64,000 nucleotides of DNA. It comes from Symsagittifera roscoffensis (taxonomy: Eukaryota; Xenacoelomorpha; Acoela; Convolutidae). Location of the stretch: positions 11,307,579-11,371,578 of the forward strand of contig NC_087065.1 of the NCBI RefSeq assembly GCF_963678635.1, given 5' to 3'. The position numbers and the translations under genes were made by a program. This document shows, one piece after another, positions 23,061-33,351 of this stretch. The notes beneath the pieces were generated by a model. That model had not been told where the DNA came from. It did no database searches and saw only the letters and a list, made by a program, of their open reading frames with translations. The first letter of the stretch is position 1; the number at the start of each line of letters is the position of its first letter.

Positions 23061-25990
23061 ACGTCATTCAATAGAGTTAGCTTCCATCATATCTAATCTT
23101 GCTTTTTTGAACACTTTAGTATTTGGAAAAACAATTTAAAAGACGAGGAGCAAGTCTAAGATGTGAGTTTCAAAATGAGAGTTTCAAAAAAAGAGTGATG
23201 AGACTTTAAAAAAAGCTTGTCGACTTTTTTAAGACATTTTTTTGGCGCGCGCTCCAAAATAATCTGTATCGTCGCCAATGCCGTCTTTAAAAAAATTTGA
23301 GGATCGATAAGCAAAAATTGACGGTGGTAAGGTAATACCAAAAAAGAAACTCCAAAATCTACATATTTGAATATAGAATTTTGATATGCTTTTTGTTTGC
23401 ATTGAGGATATTAAATTGTTGCCACGTCGAAAAATTTTGTCAACTTTTTCAAAAAATTGTGCAAATCAAGTGGCTTAAAATTTTTTTGAGCATATTGAGT
23501 TATATCCTTTTGGTTATAACTCATAGAGTCATTTCAGATAAGGTACACCGTCTGCTCGTCACGCTATCTTATTTTCAGCCGGATAGATTCGTGAAACTTC
23601 TTAGTCTAATATCAATCTTAATCTTACTCTTATATCTCCTAGTCTCAATAGATCTAGTGTACACCGGTTTATGCGAGTTAGTTCCAGAATGAGAACAACT
23701 GTATTCTGAGTTTAATTCAAATTGCTCTGGTGTTGAAACTACAAGTATTTTCAACACTTACAAATAAGTGGGTTGTTAGTTTGATGGAGTATGATTGGTT
23801 AGTATTTAATATTTTAGAGAGATAAAATATCATAATAATAAACAATGATAAATACCAGTTTAGATCTGGTTCCACCAATCCGAGGTTTAGAGAGTTTTAG
23901 TTTTCAATGTTGTATTGTAGTAAAAGGATGGAAGATGGTGTTTTCCTTTAGAGGTTGCGAGCATATTCTTTTTTCTGGTTTGGAAGAAGAAATGTTATCA
24001 CGATAGTGTCGGGAGATCGTTTATGATTTCTGATCGGTTGTGATGAGTGTTGATCTGGTTGATTTTAGAGAATAGGAAGGGTCTAATCACATTCGAGAGT
24101 GTCGTGTAGTTCGACTTTGGATGCAGTGCCTAGTGATTGGATCTGCACGGATTCCTTTGCTGCGATGCCAAGTCGTAGTTAAAATCCGTTGAGTGTAGTG
24201 ACTGTAGGCAGCATATCGGGTGTATTTTGCCATTCCGTAGTTGGAGTGTGATTGGGTTGTCAAGTTCCTTGCTGCTCGTCTTTGGGCTATATGTAATCTA
24301 TATACTGCATTGTATTATTTACATATACAAATCTTTGTTATATTTGTTTTTAGTTTTGATCTTGTATTAAATTTTATCGCAAAAGCGTTCTTGTTTAGTT
24401 CGGTTATTTTTCAGAGAATAATTTATCCAGTTCTAAGCTTCTTTTAATCCAGTTTGGGTACCGTGCGTTTTTTTTTCTGTGTCATGCTGTTAGGTTGTGG
24501 TTTGCGGTGTTTAGTAAGCTTGCGGTGGTTAGTTTGTATTATTATATAATTCCTTTCCAACCTGAAATGTGTTAAAACTGGTTAGAGTTGTTATCAGTGA
24601 AAGTTAAAAAATAAATTCATCATTTTAAACAATTCTTCGTGGGCGAGCTGTGCGATTGTGGATAGGATTGTGGGCGAGTGAATATTTAAAACTACAAAGA
24701 ATTGTCTTTGAAAAGGTAAGTACTGCTTTAATTTTGTAGGCAACTTTTATTTATTTACTACTTTGAAATTATTAACTTTACGGCTTTATTTGGGGGGTTG
24801 AAATTATCAAATTATTTTCATTTTAAGAATATTTACTGCATATGGGAAAAGAGTTCATATATCAATTTATTGCTGTTTTGGGAGTAAGTTTCACTGCTTC
24901 ATTTATTGTAATTGGTTAATCTGAATTTATGGTTCTAGAAAAAAGTTTTCTGTTTTTTGTTTCGCTTTTCTTTTTTGTAGATGATTGATGATCGTGCCTG
25001 TGAAGACTAAAGAAAAAGAGAAAACATTTATTAAGAATGGTTAGTTTTGTTTCGAATTTATTAGAATAATTTATTTAATTTGTACTTACCTTTTTCGTCG
25101 GGGAAGAATCCATGGGGAGAAACGTCGTGGATTATTTCTGATGAAGTTACTAGTTTAGCTAGTAAGCGAATGATGTATTAGTTTGGAGAAATGGCCCAAG
25201 CAATTCGAGTGTGGTCAGGTTATTTATTGGTTTTTTGGCAAGTAGGTTGGGCTTAAGGAAATTTTGGTGAGAGAAGTTTGGAGGGCTATTAAGGGACTTT
25301 CTAGTTTTGTTTTTATTTATTGGATGATCGGGGGTATTTGAGAGTTATTTGTACTTTAGGCTAAATGATCATGTCGATTTTGTTCTTTAGGCTTATTTAA
25401 TATTTTAGCTTGAGGTTATTCCGAGGTCGAAGCCTGGACAATATTGTTGATTTTTGTTCTAGTTGATAGGCGAGGGTCGTAATATTGAGGTTTTGTTTAT
25501 TTCAGTTGTCAAATATGAGCGGGTGGCTTATTTTTGACCTGGCGGTCTTAAAGGTATAGGTAGAGATACGCTTGAAGGTGATTGTTTGTCGGCTAAAAAA
25601 GTCAGGTCAAAAATACGGTGATGATTCGGAAAAGTTCTTATTGGCTGAAAGTGAACTAGTTTGTTCAAGTGCTTTCCAGCATGAATTTTGAGAAAATGTT
25701 CGGTCCATGAAATTATCTTCAAGAGATGAAAATGTTAACTAATTTCAAGTGGTTTTTAAAATTCAACTTTCTTTAAAATTTTAGATTGCGTGTTGAATGT
25801 TTTATAAACTTTTCGTGGCTGATTAGGAAGTCGCGATGATTGTCTATGTAGAGATTTTTCTATTTGATCTTGTGATATAATTTTTCTTTTAAATTTCGAT
25901 TTTTTCTTTCTGTTTGAGTGATTTTTTTGTTGTCTAAGTTTTTTGATGTTTGTTTGGGAAGTTCTTTGTCCTTTTTTTCTAATTGTTTTT
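23060..25990. other. Unassigned stretch
   Basis: I find no supported gene or repeat. The plus strand is noticeably T- and G-rich from about 23.9 to 25.9 kb. A perfect GTAAGTA donor at about 24715 follows a GC-richer segment (GTGGGCGAGCTGTGCGATTG), which could be an untranslated exon of an unknown transcript, but nothing downstream supports it. Confidence 0.3.
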
Positions 25991-25992
25991 GG

Positions 25993-27606
25993 ATGGATTT
26001 ATTAAAAAAAAGTGTCACAACTAGGACACCGGAAACACTTGAAGAAAGAACCAATATCATTTGTATGAATGATATGATTGTTAAATCTCAGCTCAGTAGC
26101 TTTACTGTTTTATCGAATCTTCCGATACTTCGTCTTCGTACTCAAATTTGTTACTTGAAAAGTTTCCACACATTCGTTCAGCTGATCAAAGATCTTTTTC
26201 ATTCTTTCATTCACAGCTACTTCAATATCTTGAATTTTTTTTCTCCTTTCTAGCTTACTTTGTTCAGCCAACAGCTCGAAGTTGGATGCAAAATCAATTA
26301 TCAAGTTCTGTGGATCCTTGTTGTACAAAAAGATGGGTTCATCAACCAGATTCGATAATATAGAGACTGAAATAGGGACATGTTTTCCAATTCAGGTAGT
26401 AGTTTGCGTCTCTTTTAGTTCCTCTGTAGGAACACAAATCGACTCTAAGTCGAAATCTGCTAGATTAATGAAAAGCTTGTTGCCTTCAGAAACTGGAAGA
26501 CTGAATCCTTCTAGCTTTTCAAACAAGGTTTCGCGAAGCTCATAGACGTTCTTTGGGTAAATATGTTTCACTCGGTCCTTGCATCTCAGAAGATGTTTGT
26601 TAAAATTGTCGGATTTATTAAAAAAAAGTGTCACAACTAGGACACCGGAAACACTTGAAGAAAGAATCAATATCCTTTGTATGAAAGATATGATTGTTAA
26701 ATCTCAGTAGCTTAACTGTTTTTTCGATACTTCGTCGAGCTAGTTCTCCTACATATTCTTCTTCTTGGATATCGAAATCGTATATAAAAATGTTTCTTTG
26801 CACAATTTTCTCGACAACAGGTAAGTCTTCTACAGAAACTCCACGAAAACTTTTAGGATCATAACCAGATTTTGATATAAAATCTGTAAATTATCTAGAA
26901 GTGTGAGAGTCGAGATTATTATGTCCGTTCATGTACATGGCCAATGCGCGGAAAAGACACAACTGATCTTTGTAAGTTTCCTTGTTTTTGTTAGATAAAA
27001 GACAATTCACTTGCGTATGTCGTGATAAAGGTTCGGGTAAGACAGAGTCCGGACATCCCATGGGAATGTTTTTCAGCAAAGCAGCAAAAATTGTGACGTT
27101 AGTAATTAACTTGAATCTCCATTTTGTGTTTTGGCGTTATTGGGTACATTGCTCCACAATATCAAATTTTTCTACTTTTCCTTGGATTGTTATCAAATCC
27201 GCTTTCGTACAAAGTAAGTGGGATTTTTCACACAGAGTATTGTTTTCATGGGCGTAGAACTATCGAGATTCACCAGTCTCAATATTTCGAAGAACAAAAC
27301 CCAGAGCAATGTTGATTTTGGCTGCAGAATCGAGCTTGTTGAAGACTTCTTTAAGTTTCTCGTTGATTATTTTAGTGTCTAATTTGGACATTTGGAAGTT
27401 AAATTCCTTATGTCTCCCATTTTCTATCTTTGTATCCACCAGAAAATGTTGACAAGCACTAAGTTCCTCCGTTAGTTTTTCACCATCTTCCTCTTCTTCC
27501 TCCACAATCTTGTTCAAGTCGGCCACCGTATCACTGGGTTTCCGTTGTTTTGCTCCATGTTCTTTACTCCGATGTTGTTGGAGAGAGTAGTAACTTGGGA
27601 ACTCTT
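25993..27606 (-). pseudogene. Inverted, truncated copy of the type-B DNA polymerase gene (5' part)
   Basis: It matches the plus-strand gene at about 33931-35440 in reverse complement at high identity. It covers the third zinc finger region, the N-terminal domain with C-L-F-R-A-L-A-M-Y, the Y-V-G-E-L-A-R-R-S block, a C-x2-C...H..C finger, and the exonuclease motif I (F-D-L-E-S). It is broken by stop codons. Two stops are shared with the right copy: one after the S-H-T-S-R block and one just before the I-G-K-H-V-P-like block. Others are private, such as a TAT to TAG change after G-E-S-R. The outer end carries an extra 125-bp piece (25993-26118) that repeats 26611-26735. The rest of the polymerase is absent. 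Confidence 0.78.
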
Positions 27607-27669
27607 CAGAATGGATATGCTATTTAGCCTAGCTGAAATGAAAATCATCCAATCTAACCATGGAGTTTT

Positions 27670-27960
27670 CAAAAGTATCAACCACTCAGAATCGAGCATT
27701 AGTTACAAGGAAATTTTCATCTTTTCTGATATCAACTAATCAGAATTGAGCTTCAATAGTCATGTAATTTTCAACAAATTCAATGTCAACCAATCAGAAT
27801 TGAGCTTCAAAAATCATGGAATTTTCGAGAAATTTAATGTCAACCAATCAGAATTGAGCTCTTCTTCGCATGATTATTTCAACAATTTTTTAAAATTTGT
27901 AGATTTTGCGGATACTTTCACAGGCATTATTTGTGTTAATAACCAATCAGAATGAAGTAT
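27670..27960. repeat. Repeated CCAAT-box segment upstream of the left polymerase copy
   Basis: (T/A)CAACCAATCAGAATTGAGC occurs in near-identical form around 27728, 27786 and 27842, with weaker versions at about 27670 and 27942. Spacing is about 56 bases. CCAATCAG matches the consensus of the CCAAT-binding factor NF-Y. The same CCAATCAG phrase recurs at 32318, 33567 and (minus strand) about 33308 elsewhere in the element. Confidence 0.5.
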
Positions 27961-28099
27961 TGACAGATTTTAAAAAACTTTGTAGATCAGAACCAAACTA
28001 TGTTTATGAGACTTCTTAATCAATCAATTTTTTTGAATTTTTCCAATATAACTAAGACTTGAAATTTGAAACCTTAGTGGGATAAATGAGATTTCTTGT

Positions 28100-28664
28100 C
28101 TAGTTTATATTGTTTTTTTCGATATTCAATTCAAATTTCGAAATTTCGATCAAAATTTTTTCGATTTGTTCTATTTCTAACCAGTGAAAAAAGAAATTAC
28201 CAAAATATACGTTTTTATCGTTTTCTTTTTGGTATATTGTAGTATAAACAACCGGAAGTCTATTAAATTTGGATAAACGATCAAAAGATATTCTGACAAA
28301 TCTGGATTTTGTATTTGTATCAAATTCAAAACAGTAATCGAATTGATGTTCATTATCTCCATTTTTTGTTTCATAGGCTCTTCCGTTGTTTTGTTTTTTT
28401 TTTTCTGATCGACCACTCAATCTGAGTTAACTCTTCTAAATAAAAACATTGTTGATAAATCTGACAGTACTCTTCTTTTTTGTAATCTCCTCTCCATCTT
28501 TTTAACAAAACTATTGAAATTTCTGTGTTTCTATACAAGTTGAAACTAATACAGTCTCCATCAATTTCATCTGCCCACCACTCTTTTAATTTTTTGTAGT
28601 AGTTCAGCCTGAAAGTTTGATAAATATCCTTTTCAGACATTGAAAACGCTTTTGATTGAAACAT
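28100..28664 (-). pseudogene. Two PC4-like ssDNA-binding modules in overlapping frames
   Basis: One frame (28664-28371) gives a basic protein with G-D-C-I-S-F-N-L-Y..I-S-I-V-L-L-K-R-W and a C-terminal E-E-L-T-Q-I-E helix. The next frame (28420-28100) contains R-F-V-R-I-S-F...V-V-Y-T-T-I-Y...W-L-E-I-E-Q-I-E-K-I. Both have the layout of the PC4/p15 coactivator fold: strands carrying alternate hydrophobics, then an amphipathic helix. The second frame has no ATG at its head, and the two overlap at a run of 11 A on the coding strand (28394-28404). A single base change there would make one two-domain protein. I therefore read it as one gene with a homopolymer frameshift, or a programmed slip. The PC4 call rests on pattern only. 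Confidence 0.45.
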
Positions 28665-29170
28665 AACTTTTACTGAAATATACGAAGAAACTTAAAAAAC
28701 TCGAATTGTTTTATCGTTTTTGAAGTACTTTGTAATAACAATCACCGTAAATACATATTTTTTCCTTATTCAGAGTCTAATTATTTTTAAGGAAAATCAT
28801 GTAGCCAATCAAAACCTCAAACTAAGGCAGAAAAAAATTAAAAACAACCAATGAAATTCAAAAAATTGATCTATAATGATAATGTTTTCAACTAAATATA
28901 CGTTCTTGTTTGTAACTTTGATAAATTGAGGCAAAATTTCGCTAAATTTTGATGACAACAGTAATTAAAAAAATTTATCTGTAATTTCATAAACAAATAC
29001 TGGAAAATCATTTGATAATTGGTTAGTGTTTTATGCCAATTTCGATTAAATTGTTTGTTTTGTCTGACTTTTCCTCAGATATTATAGCTCTAAATATACA
29101 CTTCGGTGAGAAAAAATAGTTTTGAACCAATAATATCTCGATTACCAAACATGCAAAACATCACAAAGCT
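28665..29170. other. AT-rich spacer in the polymerase element
   Basis: It lies upstream of the PC4-like frames. It contains GTAGCCAATCAAAACC at about 28800 and ACAACCAATGAAATTC at about 28843, CCAAT-type sites consistent with a promoter. No coding seen. Confidence 0.35.
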
Positions 29171-29419
29171 TTACTGAGGTTTAAAATTATCAACAAATAT
29201 AAAGTCTCCCAATATTTGGGACAGTTCTTTGAATTCATTCAAAGTATATTTGGCATATGCAACTTGCTTCAAGTCTTCATTTTCCTTTGCAGTGAAGAGT
29301 CGAATCTGAATGTAGGGTGGCTTGCTCACGTTGTACTTCTTGATTGTGACACACACCCTCCTCATGTTGTACGTTGCTATTTCATTTACTCTCTTACAGA
29401 TGTCGAGCTCCTGATCCAT
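29171..29419 (-). CDS. Third PC4-like ssDNA-binding protein (82 residues, may extend upstream)
   Basis: After a short acidic head (M-D-Q-E-L-D-I-C-K-R-V) the protein reads M-R-R-V-C-V-T-I-K-K-Y...P-Y-I-Q-I-R-L-F...Y-T-L-N-E-F-K-E-L. That matches the PC4 pattern: R-x-V-x-V strand, basic turn, x-I-x-I-R strand, then a helix with F..L. PC4 proteins bind single-stranded DNA in transcription and replication. The frame is open for about 40 further codons upstream to a TAA, reading A-I-S-A-I-R-N-T-V-I-H, so the real start may be earlier. It is adjacent to the two other PC4-like modules on the same strand. Confidence 0.5.
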   Translation of the reverse strand: MDQELDICKRVNEIATYNMRRVCVTIKKYNVSKPPYIQIRLFTAKENEDLKQVAYAKYTLNEFKELSQILGDFIFVDNFKPQ

Positions 29420-29835
29420 AGTTGATTCTTTACCAGATTTGGCTTCATATATAGGTACGAGTCCAAGATTTTCAGCATCGTGAATAACAGTATTCCGTAT
29501 TGCGGATATTGCTTCGCCTTCTTTTTAACTAAGATAGACTTGTTGAGACTTTTCAAATTGTCCCAAATCATTTATTTTGAATAGTTGAAAGCACGGTTCC
29601 AAGTATATTTTCCCCTTGTAGGATTTTTGGAACCAAACAAATCTCCCAATTCTTTTTTGATTTTTGAAAATTCAATATAGTTGGGACTATCAGTTTTTCT
29701 CGAGTACCTTTTGAAGAACAAACTGCTTAGATGAGGAGAAATGAGAGAAATGATTTTGAGATTGAATGAAAATGTAAGTAAGCGGTATGAGTCATCGCGA
29801 TTTCCATATATGGAAGTAGTACCAAATATGGAAGG
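29420..29835 (-). pseudogene. Broken minus-strand coding stretch
   Basis: From about 29832 to 29578 the minus strand has an open frame without an ATG that reads like protein (R-Y-S-R-K-T-D-S-P-N-Y-I-E-F, then K-E-L-G-D-L-F-G-S-K-N-P). It stops at TAA and resumes in frame with M-I-W-D-N-L-K-S-L-N-K-S. It may be the upstream part of the PC4-like gene, interrupted by stops and a shift, or a separate small gene. Function unknown. Confidence 0.3.
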
Positions 29836-29913
29836 ATTTCCCTAAATGGAAACTGCGTAGGCGTTAATACTACTAATCAACTCCACAATTTTCTGAAAAA
29901 ATCATTTTTCTCA
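29795..29913. promoter_or_regulatory. Probable divergent promoter with CArG box and GCGTAGGCG motif
   Basis: TTCCATATATGGAA contains CCATATATGG, a perfect CArG (SRF) box. It is followed by CCCTAAATGG (one base off a CArG box), then ACTGCGTAGGCGTT. The same order, CArG-like box then TTGCGTAGGCG, occurs in each of the three repeats upstream of polB at 33361-33510. The segment sits between a minus-strand gene remnant and the plus-strand ORF at 29914. Confidence 0.5.
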
Positions 29914-30306
29914 ATGGCAGCTGCTTTGTGTCAAGCTTTTATTCAGATCATTCCCAGCTTTTATTCAGATTATAATAGTAAATCATTGTTTATTTCTGTT
30001 TCCAACGAAATTTACGAAAAATACATAGTAACCCAAGGTTTTTGCGTGTCTACTCATGATTCTTTCTGTTCCTTTGGAATTTGCAAATTTCATATAATTT
30101 TGATTGGAACGTCTCTTAGCCAAATTCTTCAGAGATTAGACAAATATCAATACATATATCAAGAAATTGTTTGTCTTTACACTTTGTACAAACACAGATT
30201 CTTTTCGAGTATTGTCACATCAAGTGGGAAAGTCTTGAATCAGCTTAGTCGCGGAGTTCAGCATAATTTACGATGGAAAGGAGCAGAAAAAACAACAAGC
30301 GTATGA
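29914..30306 (+). CDS. Small ORF of unknown function in the polymerase element
   Basis: It is a 130-codon frame from an ATG (context TCTCAATGG) just downstream of the CArG-containing promoter. It is rich in hydrophobic and aromatic residues in the middle and basic at the end (L-R-W-K-G-A-E-K). Its 3' end enters a 116-bp tandem duplication. After that, the same frame continues past the stop and reads plausibly (A-T-T-Q-T-L-G-S-V-F-L-D-R-I, then L-F-K-L-I-D-C-F-I-D-G-Y-G) to about 30640. The original gene may have been longer. I recognise no family. Confidence 0.4.
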   Translation: MAAALCQAFIQIIPSFYSDYNSKSLFISVSNEIYEKYIVTQGFCVSTHDSFCSFGICKFHIILIGTSLSQILQRLDKYQYIYQEIVCLYTLYKHRFFSSIVTSSGKVLNQLSRGVQHNLRWKGAEKTTSV

Positions 30307-30428
30307 AGAAAAGATTCTTTTCGAGTATTGTCACATCAGGTGGGAAAGTCTTGAATCAGCTTAGTCGCGGAGTTCAGCATAATTTACGATGGAAAGGAGC
30401 AGAAAAAACAACAAGCGTATGAAGAAAA
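30197..30428 (+). repeat. 116-bp tandem duplication
   Basis: 30197-30312 and 30313-30428 differ at about one base (CATCAAG against CATCAGG). The duplication is very recent compared with the decay around it. 116 is not a multiple of three, so it shifts the frame of the surrounding coding stretch. Confidence 0.9.
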
Positions 30429-30639
30429 CGACTTGTTCGGAAAAAGTTCAAAAAACATTATCTAAGTTCTAATCAAAAACTTGCAACTACGCAAACTCTT
30501 GGCTCAGTATTTTTAGACAGAATTCAAAAAGTTCAAAACTCAAAATATGAATCTGATTTGTTCAAATTAATTGATTGTTTTATTGATGGTTATGGTTCTG
30601 TAAATAGTGAGCGTGTCAGTTTTTCCTTTAATTTTTGAT

Positions 30640-31660
30640 TCTTTCTTCATAAAAATCTAGTCAAGGTTAATTAAATTTCAATCCAAATGCTTTTCAACGA
30701 ATAAATGCATGTTACTTTTTTACAAGATGCAAAAAACTATAACAAATATGCGTATTTTGTAGAAAGCTTGTTGCAGAACGCCAATTTTTTTCATTTTAAA
30801 ATATATACAGTTGCAAAACCTAACATTTTTTCTTATTGTTTCGGAATTATCAGTATTGATGACTTCGAGTGCTTTTCCGTATCTTAATACACTGTTTTTC
30901 TGATATTTTTGATTTAATTATGTGCAAAAATAGATTTTTTTCTGATCAAACTTAAAAGAAAGAAACTCTTAAACTTTAATTTTTAACATTGCAAGAAAAT
31001 CTTTTTACAGTTTTCTTTAAAATACAAAAGTATTTAATGAAAATTATTTTTGAGAAAATTTTCTGCACGATGCAATTTTTTTCATGATTTTTCAAAAAAT
31101 ATATGCAAAAACCAAACTTATTTTTTCTTATGCAAATGCGAAAATTGCAAAAGTTAATTGTAAAAAACTTGTTAAATTAATGCTAAATATTTTTCTTAAT
31201 TGATAACTTTAAGTGCTATTCCCTATCATAATACATTGTTTTTCCAATATTTTTGATCAATCTACATGCAAAAAAGAGATTTCTTTATGATCAAAATTAA
31301 AACAAAGATTTTCATTTAGTTTATTTATTAACAGTGCAAGAAAATCCTCTTTCAGTTTTCTTTGAAATGCGAAAATATTAATAAAATTTTTCTTAATTTG
31401 CGAGATTTTCTTTGATTTTTTTAACAAGTGTGCAAAAAAATTATAAAAACTTTTGCATGGTGTAAAAATTAATATAAAGTTTTTAACATGCTTGCAAAAA
31501 TTGGTTTAATTTTTTTGCCATCTTTCTAACAAAATTCTGTAAAAGTATTTACCAGATGCATAATTAGTTTCATTTTTAACGAAGGTTTACCATTGAAACT
31601 TCTTAATAAACTTTTCTATGATCTCTTTGTTGCTATCTCTTGAAATAAAAATTACTAGAT
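30640..31660. repeat. AT-rich stretch with about 335-bp diverged repeat
   Basis: 30880-31050 resembles 31212-31390: TATC(T/A)TAATACA(C/T)TGTTTTTC, ATATTTTTGAT, then a GTGCAAAAA or TGCAAAAAAG phrase, then A(T/G)TGCAAGAAAATC and CAGTTTTCTTT. Many TGCAAAAA phrases occur. No gene. The TATCTTAATACA phrase returns near the right edge of the element (37855-37940). Confidence 0.5.
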
Positions 31661-31669
31661 GTAAAGAAA

Positions 31670-31993
31670 TTAAATTACAAAGCACACGACGGTATTTTGC
31701 AAGTTCTCAATGGAGCGCAAAGCTGGTCTTGCCTCCATCACTGGTGGTTGTCTTGGTGGTTCGCTGACTGGAGTTCTTGGTTCAGAGAACCCCTCATCCT
31801 CTTCGATGGTAATTGGGTTGTCCATAGATCCCTCTTCCCAAGGAAAGAGGAAACCGTTGAATGGTTGAGCCACATATATAGAGTCAGGAGTTTCGGGGTA
31901 GTTCATTCCCACATGCTCGGCCACTTCCTCCATCATTTGCATTTCTCCAAGTTGGTTCTCTGTAGGGGGTATTCTGCGCATCACCTCCATCAT
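31670..31993 (-). CDS. Small acidic Pro-rich ORF, unknown
   Basis: It is a 107-codon frame beginning M-M-E-V-M-R-R-I-P-P, acidic in the middle (I-T-I-E-E-D-E-G-F) with S-E-P-R-T-P-V-S-E-P-P. No domain recognised. Codon use is GC-richer than its surroundings, which supports real coding. The 5' neighbour at 32012 (a short M-D-I-P-I-Q-V frame ending in TGA) suggests that upstream exons or a disrupted start may exist. Confidence 0.45.
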   Translation of the reverse strand: MMEVMRRIPPTENQLGEMQMMEEVAEHVGMNYPETPDSIYVAQPFNGFLFPWEEGSMDNPITIEEDEGFSEPRTPVSEPPRQPPVMEARPALRSIENLQNTVVCFVI

Positions 31994-32783
31994 TTGTCAG
32001 ACTTGGATTGGGATGTCCATTCGTGCCAAAAAAACTCCACAAACTGTTTCTCGCACTTGGATTTGTACTAAATCAGCCGAAAATTCCACCGAGAACATAA
32101 GGTTGTTGTTTTGTACTGAGAAGATCATTTTGAGCAATAAGTTGAGTTAACGATAGAGTAAAAACCAGATTTACAGTTGAGAGTGAGAAAGTTGTCGGTA
32201 ATTAAGTTGAAATGAATGTATTTAGAGCTGAGAGAGGAGGAAGTTGACGGTAGTTAAGTTGAAAATAAAATGATTTTTAGTTAAGAGAGAGGTGTACCTT
32301 CAACTAGAATGTGTGGGTTTAACCAATCAGAATGGATTTTCCTTATTTGGATTGTAGTCGTGTCCAAAAAGATTTTAGTTTTCTTTTATGGAATTTTATA
32401 GAAAACTCTTGTCCAATTGGAAACAAAGCTCCATTTTACACATTGTAGTTTCCAATCACAAAATTTTTGTTTTTGTTCCAGTTGTCGTATCTAATCAGAA
32501 AATCCTTTTAGGACTTAAGTCTTCCAAATAAGAAAAAAGTATACACAAAAGCAATTGGAAAAATAAATGACCAAAAGTTGTTTGAAGTAAAAATAAGAAA
32601 TATTGCCGATATAAGTAACAAAAGAAGGGAAATAAATAAAAGTAGCATCTCTGCAAGTCTTCTCATCAAGTTAATTGAATTTTTTCTATATAATCGATGA
32701 TAAATTGCTGATTTTTGAGCAGATAGTCAAATTCTTTGATTTTGATGTAGATTTGAGAGGATCACTCAAAGTTGATGAATTTT
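31994..32783. other. Spacer with probable upstream region of the acidic ORF
   Basis: It contains the phrases GAGTTAACGATAGAGTAAAAACC, GAGAGTGAGAAAGTTG and GAGAGAGGAGGAAGTTG, which recur loosely about every 60-70 bases at 32140-32300. AACCAATCAGAATGG (CCAAT box) lies at 32315. No coding seen. Confidence 0.35.
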
Positions 32784-33254
32784 TCAAAGCAAATCTCTGG
32801 AAATCTGATTCCAAACCTGATCATGCAAGATTTTGAACTTTGAAAATCTTTTAAAAAAATGAAGGAATAAAAAACTTTGCTGGGGAGTTTTGACAAATTT
32901 GGGAGTTGGGTAGGGAATAAAAAGAGTCTTTGAAGTATTATCGTACGACTTTTTTATTAACTTCAAGTTTTCTAAAATAAATAAAATTTCTTTTCTAGTC
33001 AGATGTAACTCAGCAGTAAGTTTATAACTTTGATACGCAATATGTGGATCAAAAATAAACTCTTTGATTGAGTAAGTTTCCCTAAAGAGACCTTTACTTA
33101 GTCGGAGAACTCTATTTTGGATAACACAAACGTCCAAAAAATTATGAAAAAAGTAAGAATCTACATCTATTTCATCAATAAGGAAATCACACGGAATATA
33201 TTTTTTTTTCTTGTAGAGTAATTCAAGGAAGTTTTTATGTTTTTTAGTTGACAT
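32784..33254 (-). CDS. Unknown 156-residue basic protein of the polymerase element
   Basis: It is an intact frame from ATG (context CGAAAAATGTC) to TAA. The protein is Lys- and Phe-rich with no Cys cluster, membrane segment or motif I know. It contains D-F-L-I-D-E-I-D-V-D and L-H-L-T-R-K-E-I-L-F-I-L-E-N-L, the latter like a helix-turn-helix or a small alpha-helical domain. It is transcribed away from polB and shares the CRE/CArG promoter with it. A minus-strand TATAAATA at 33405-33412 lies about 150 bases upstream of the ATG. Function unknown; it is one of the few intact frames in this element. Confidence 0.55.
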   Translation of the reverse strand: MSTKKHKNFLELLYKKKKYIPCDFLIDEIDVDSYFFHNFLDVCVIQNRVLRLSKGLFRETYSIKEFIFDPHIAYQSYKLTAELHLTRKEILFILENLKLIKKSYDNTSKTLFIPYPTPKFVKTPQQSFLFLHFFKRFSKFKILHDQVWNQISRDLL

Positions 33255-33351
33255 TTTTCGAAAATGAATATTTTGGACACAAAGTTATGTCTAGAAACTG
33301 CTTAGTTCTGATTGGTTGAAAATTTTACTGGAAAATTCTTGAACTTTCTAA

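Noticed and set aside
24650-25030. GTAAGTA donor and downstream TTTGTAG acceptor suggesting a leader intron
   Set aside because: No coding exon follows, and single splice-like sites are expected by chance.
25993-27606. Terminal inverted repeat of an active polinton
   Set aside because: The right copy lies inside a gene that runs 1.9 kb further, and both arms share dead stop codons, so a later inverted duplication fits better.
27670-27960. CRISPR array
   Set aside because: The repeats are few, imperfect and CCAAT-centred, the 'spacers' are themselves similar, and the genome is animal.
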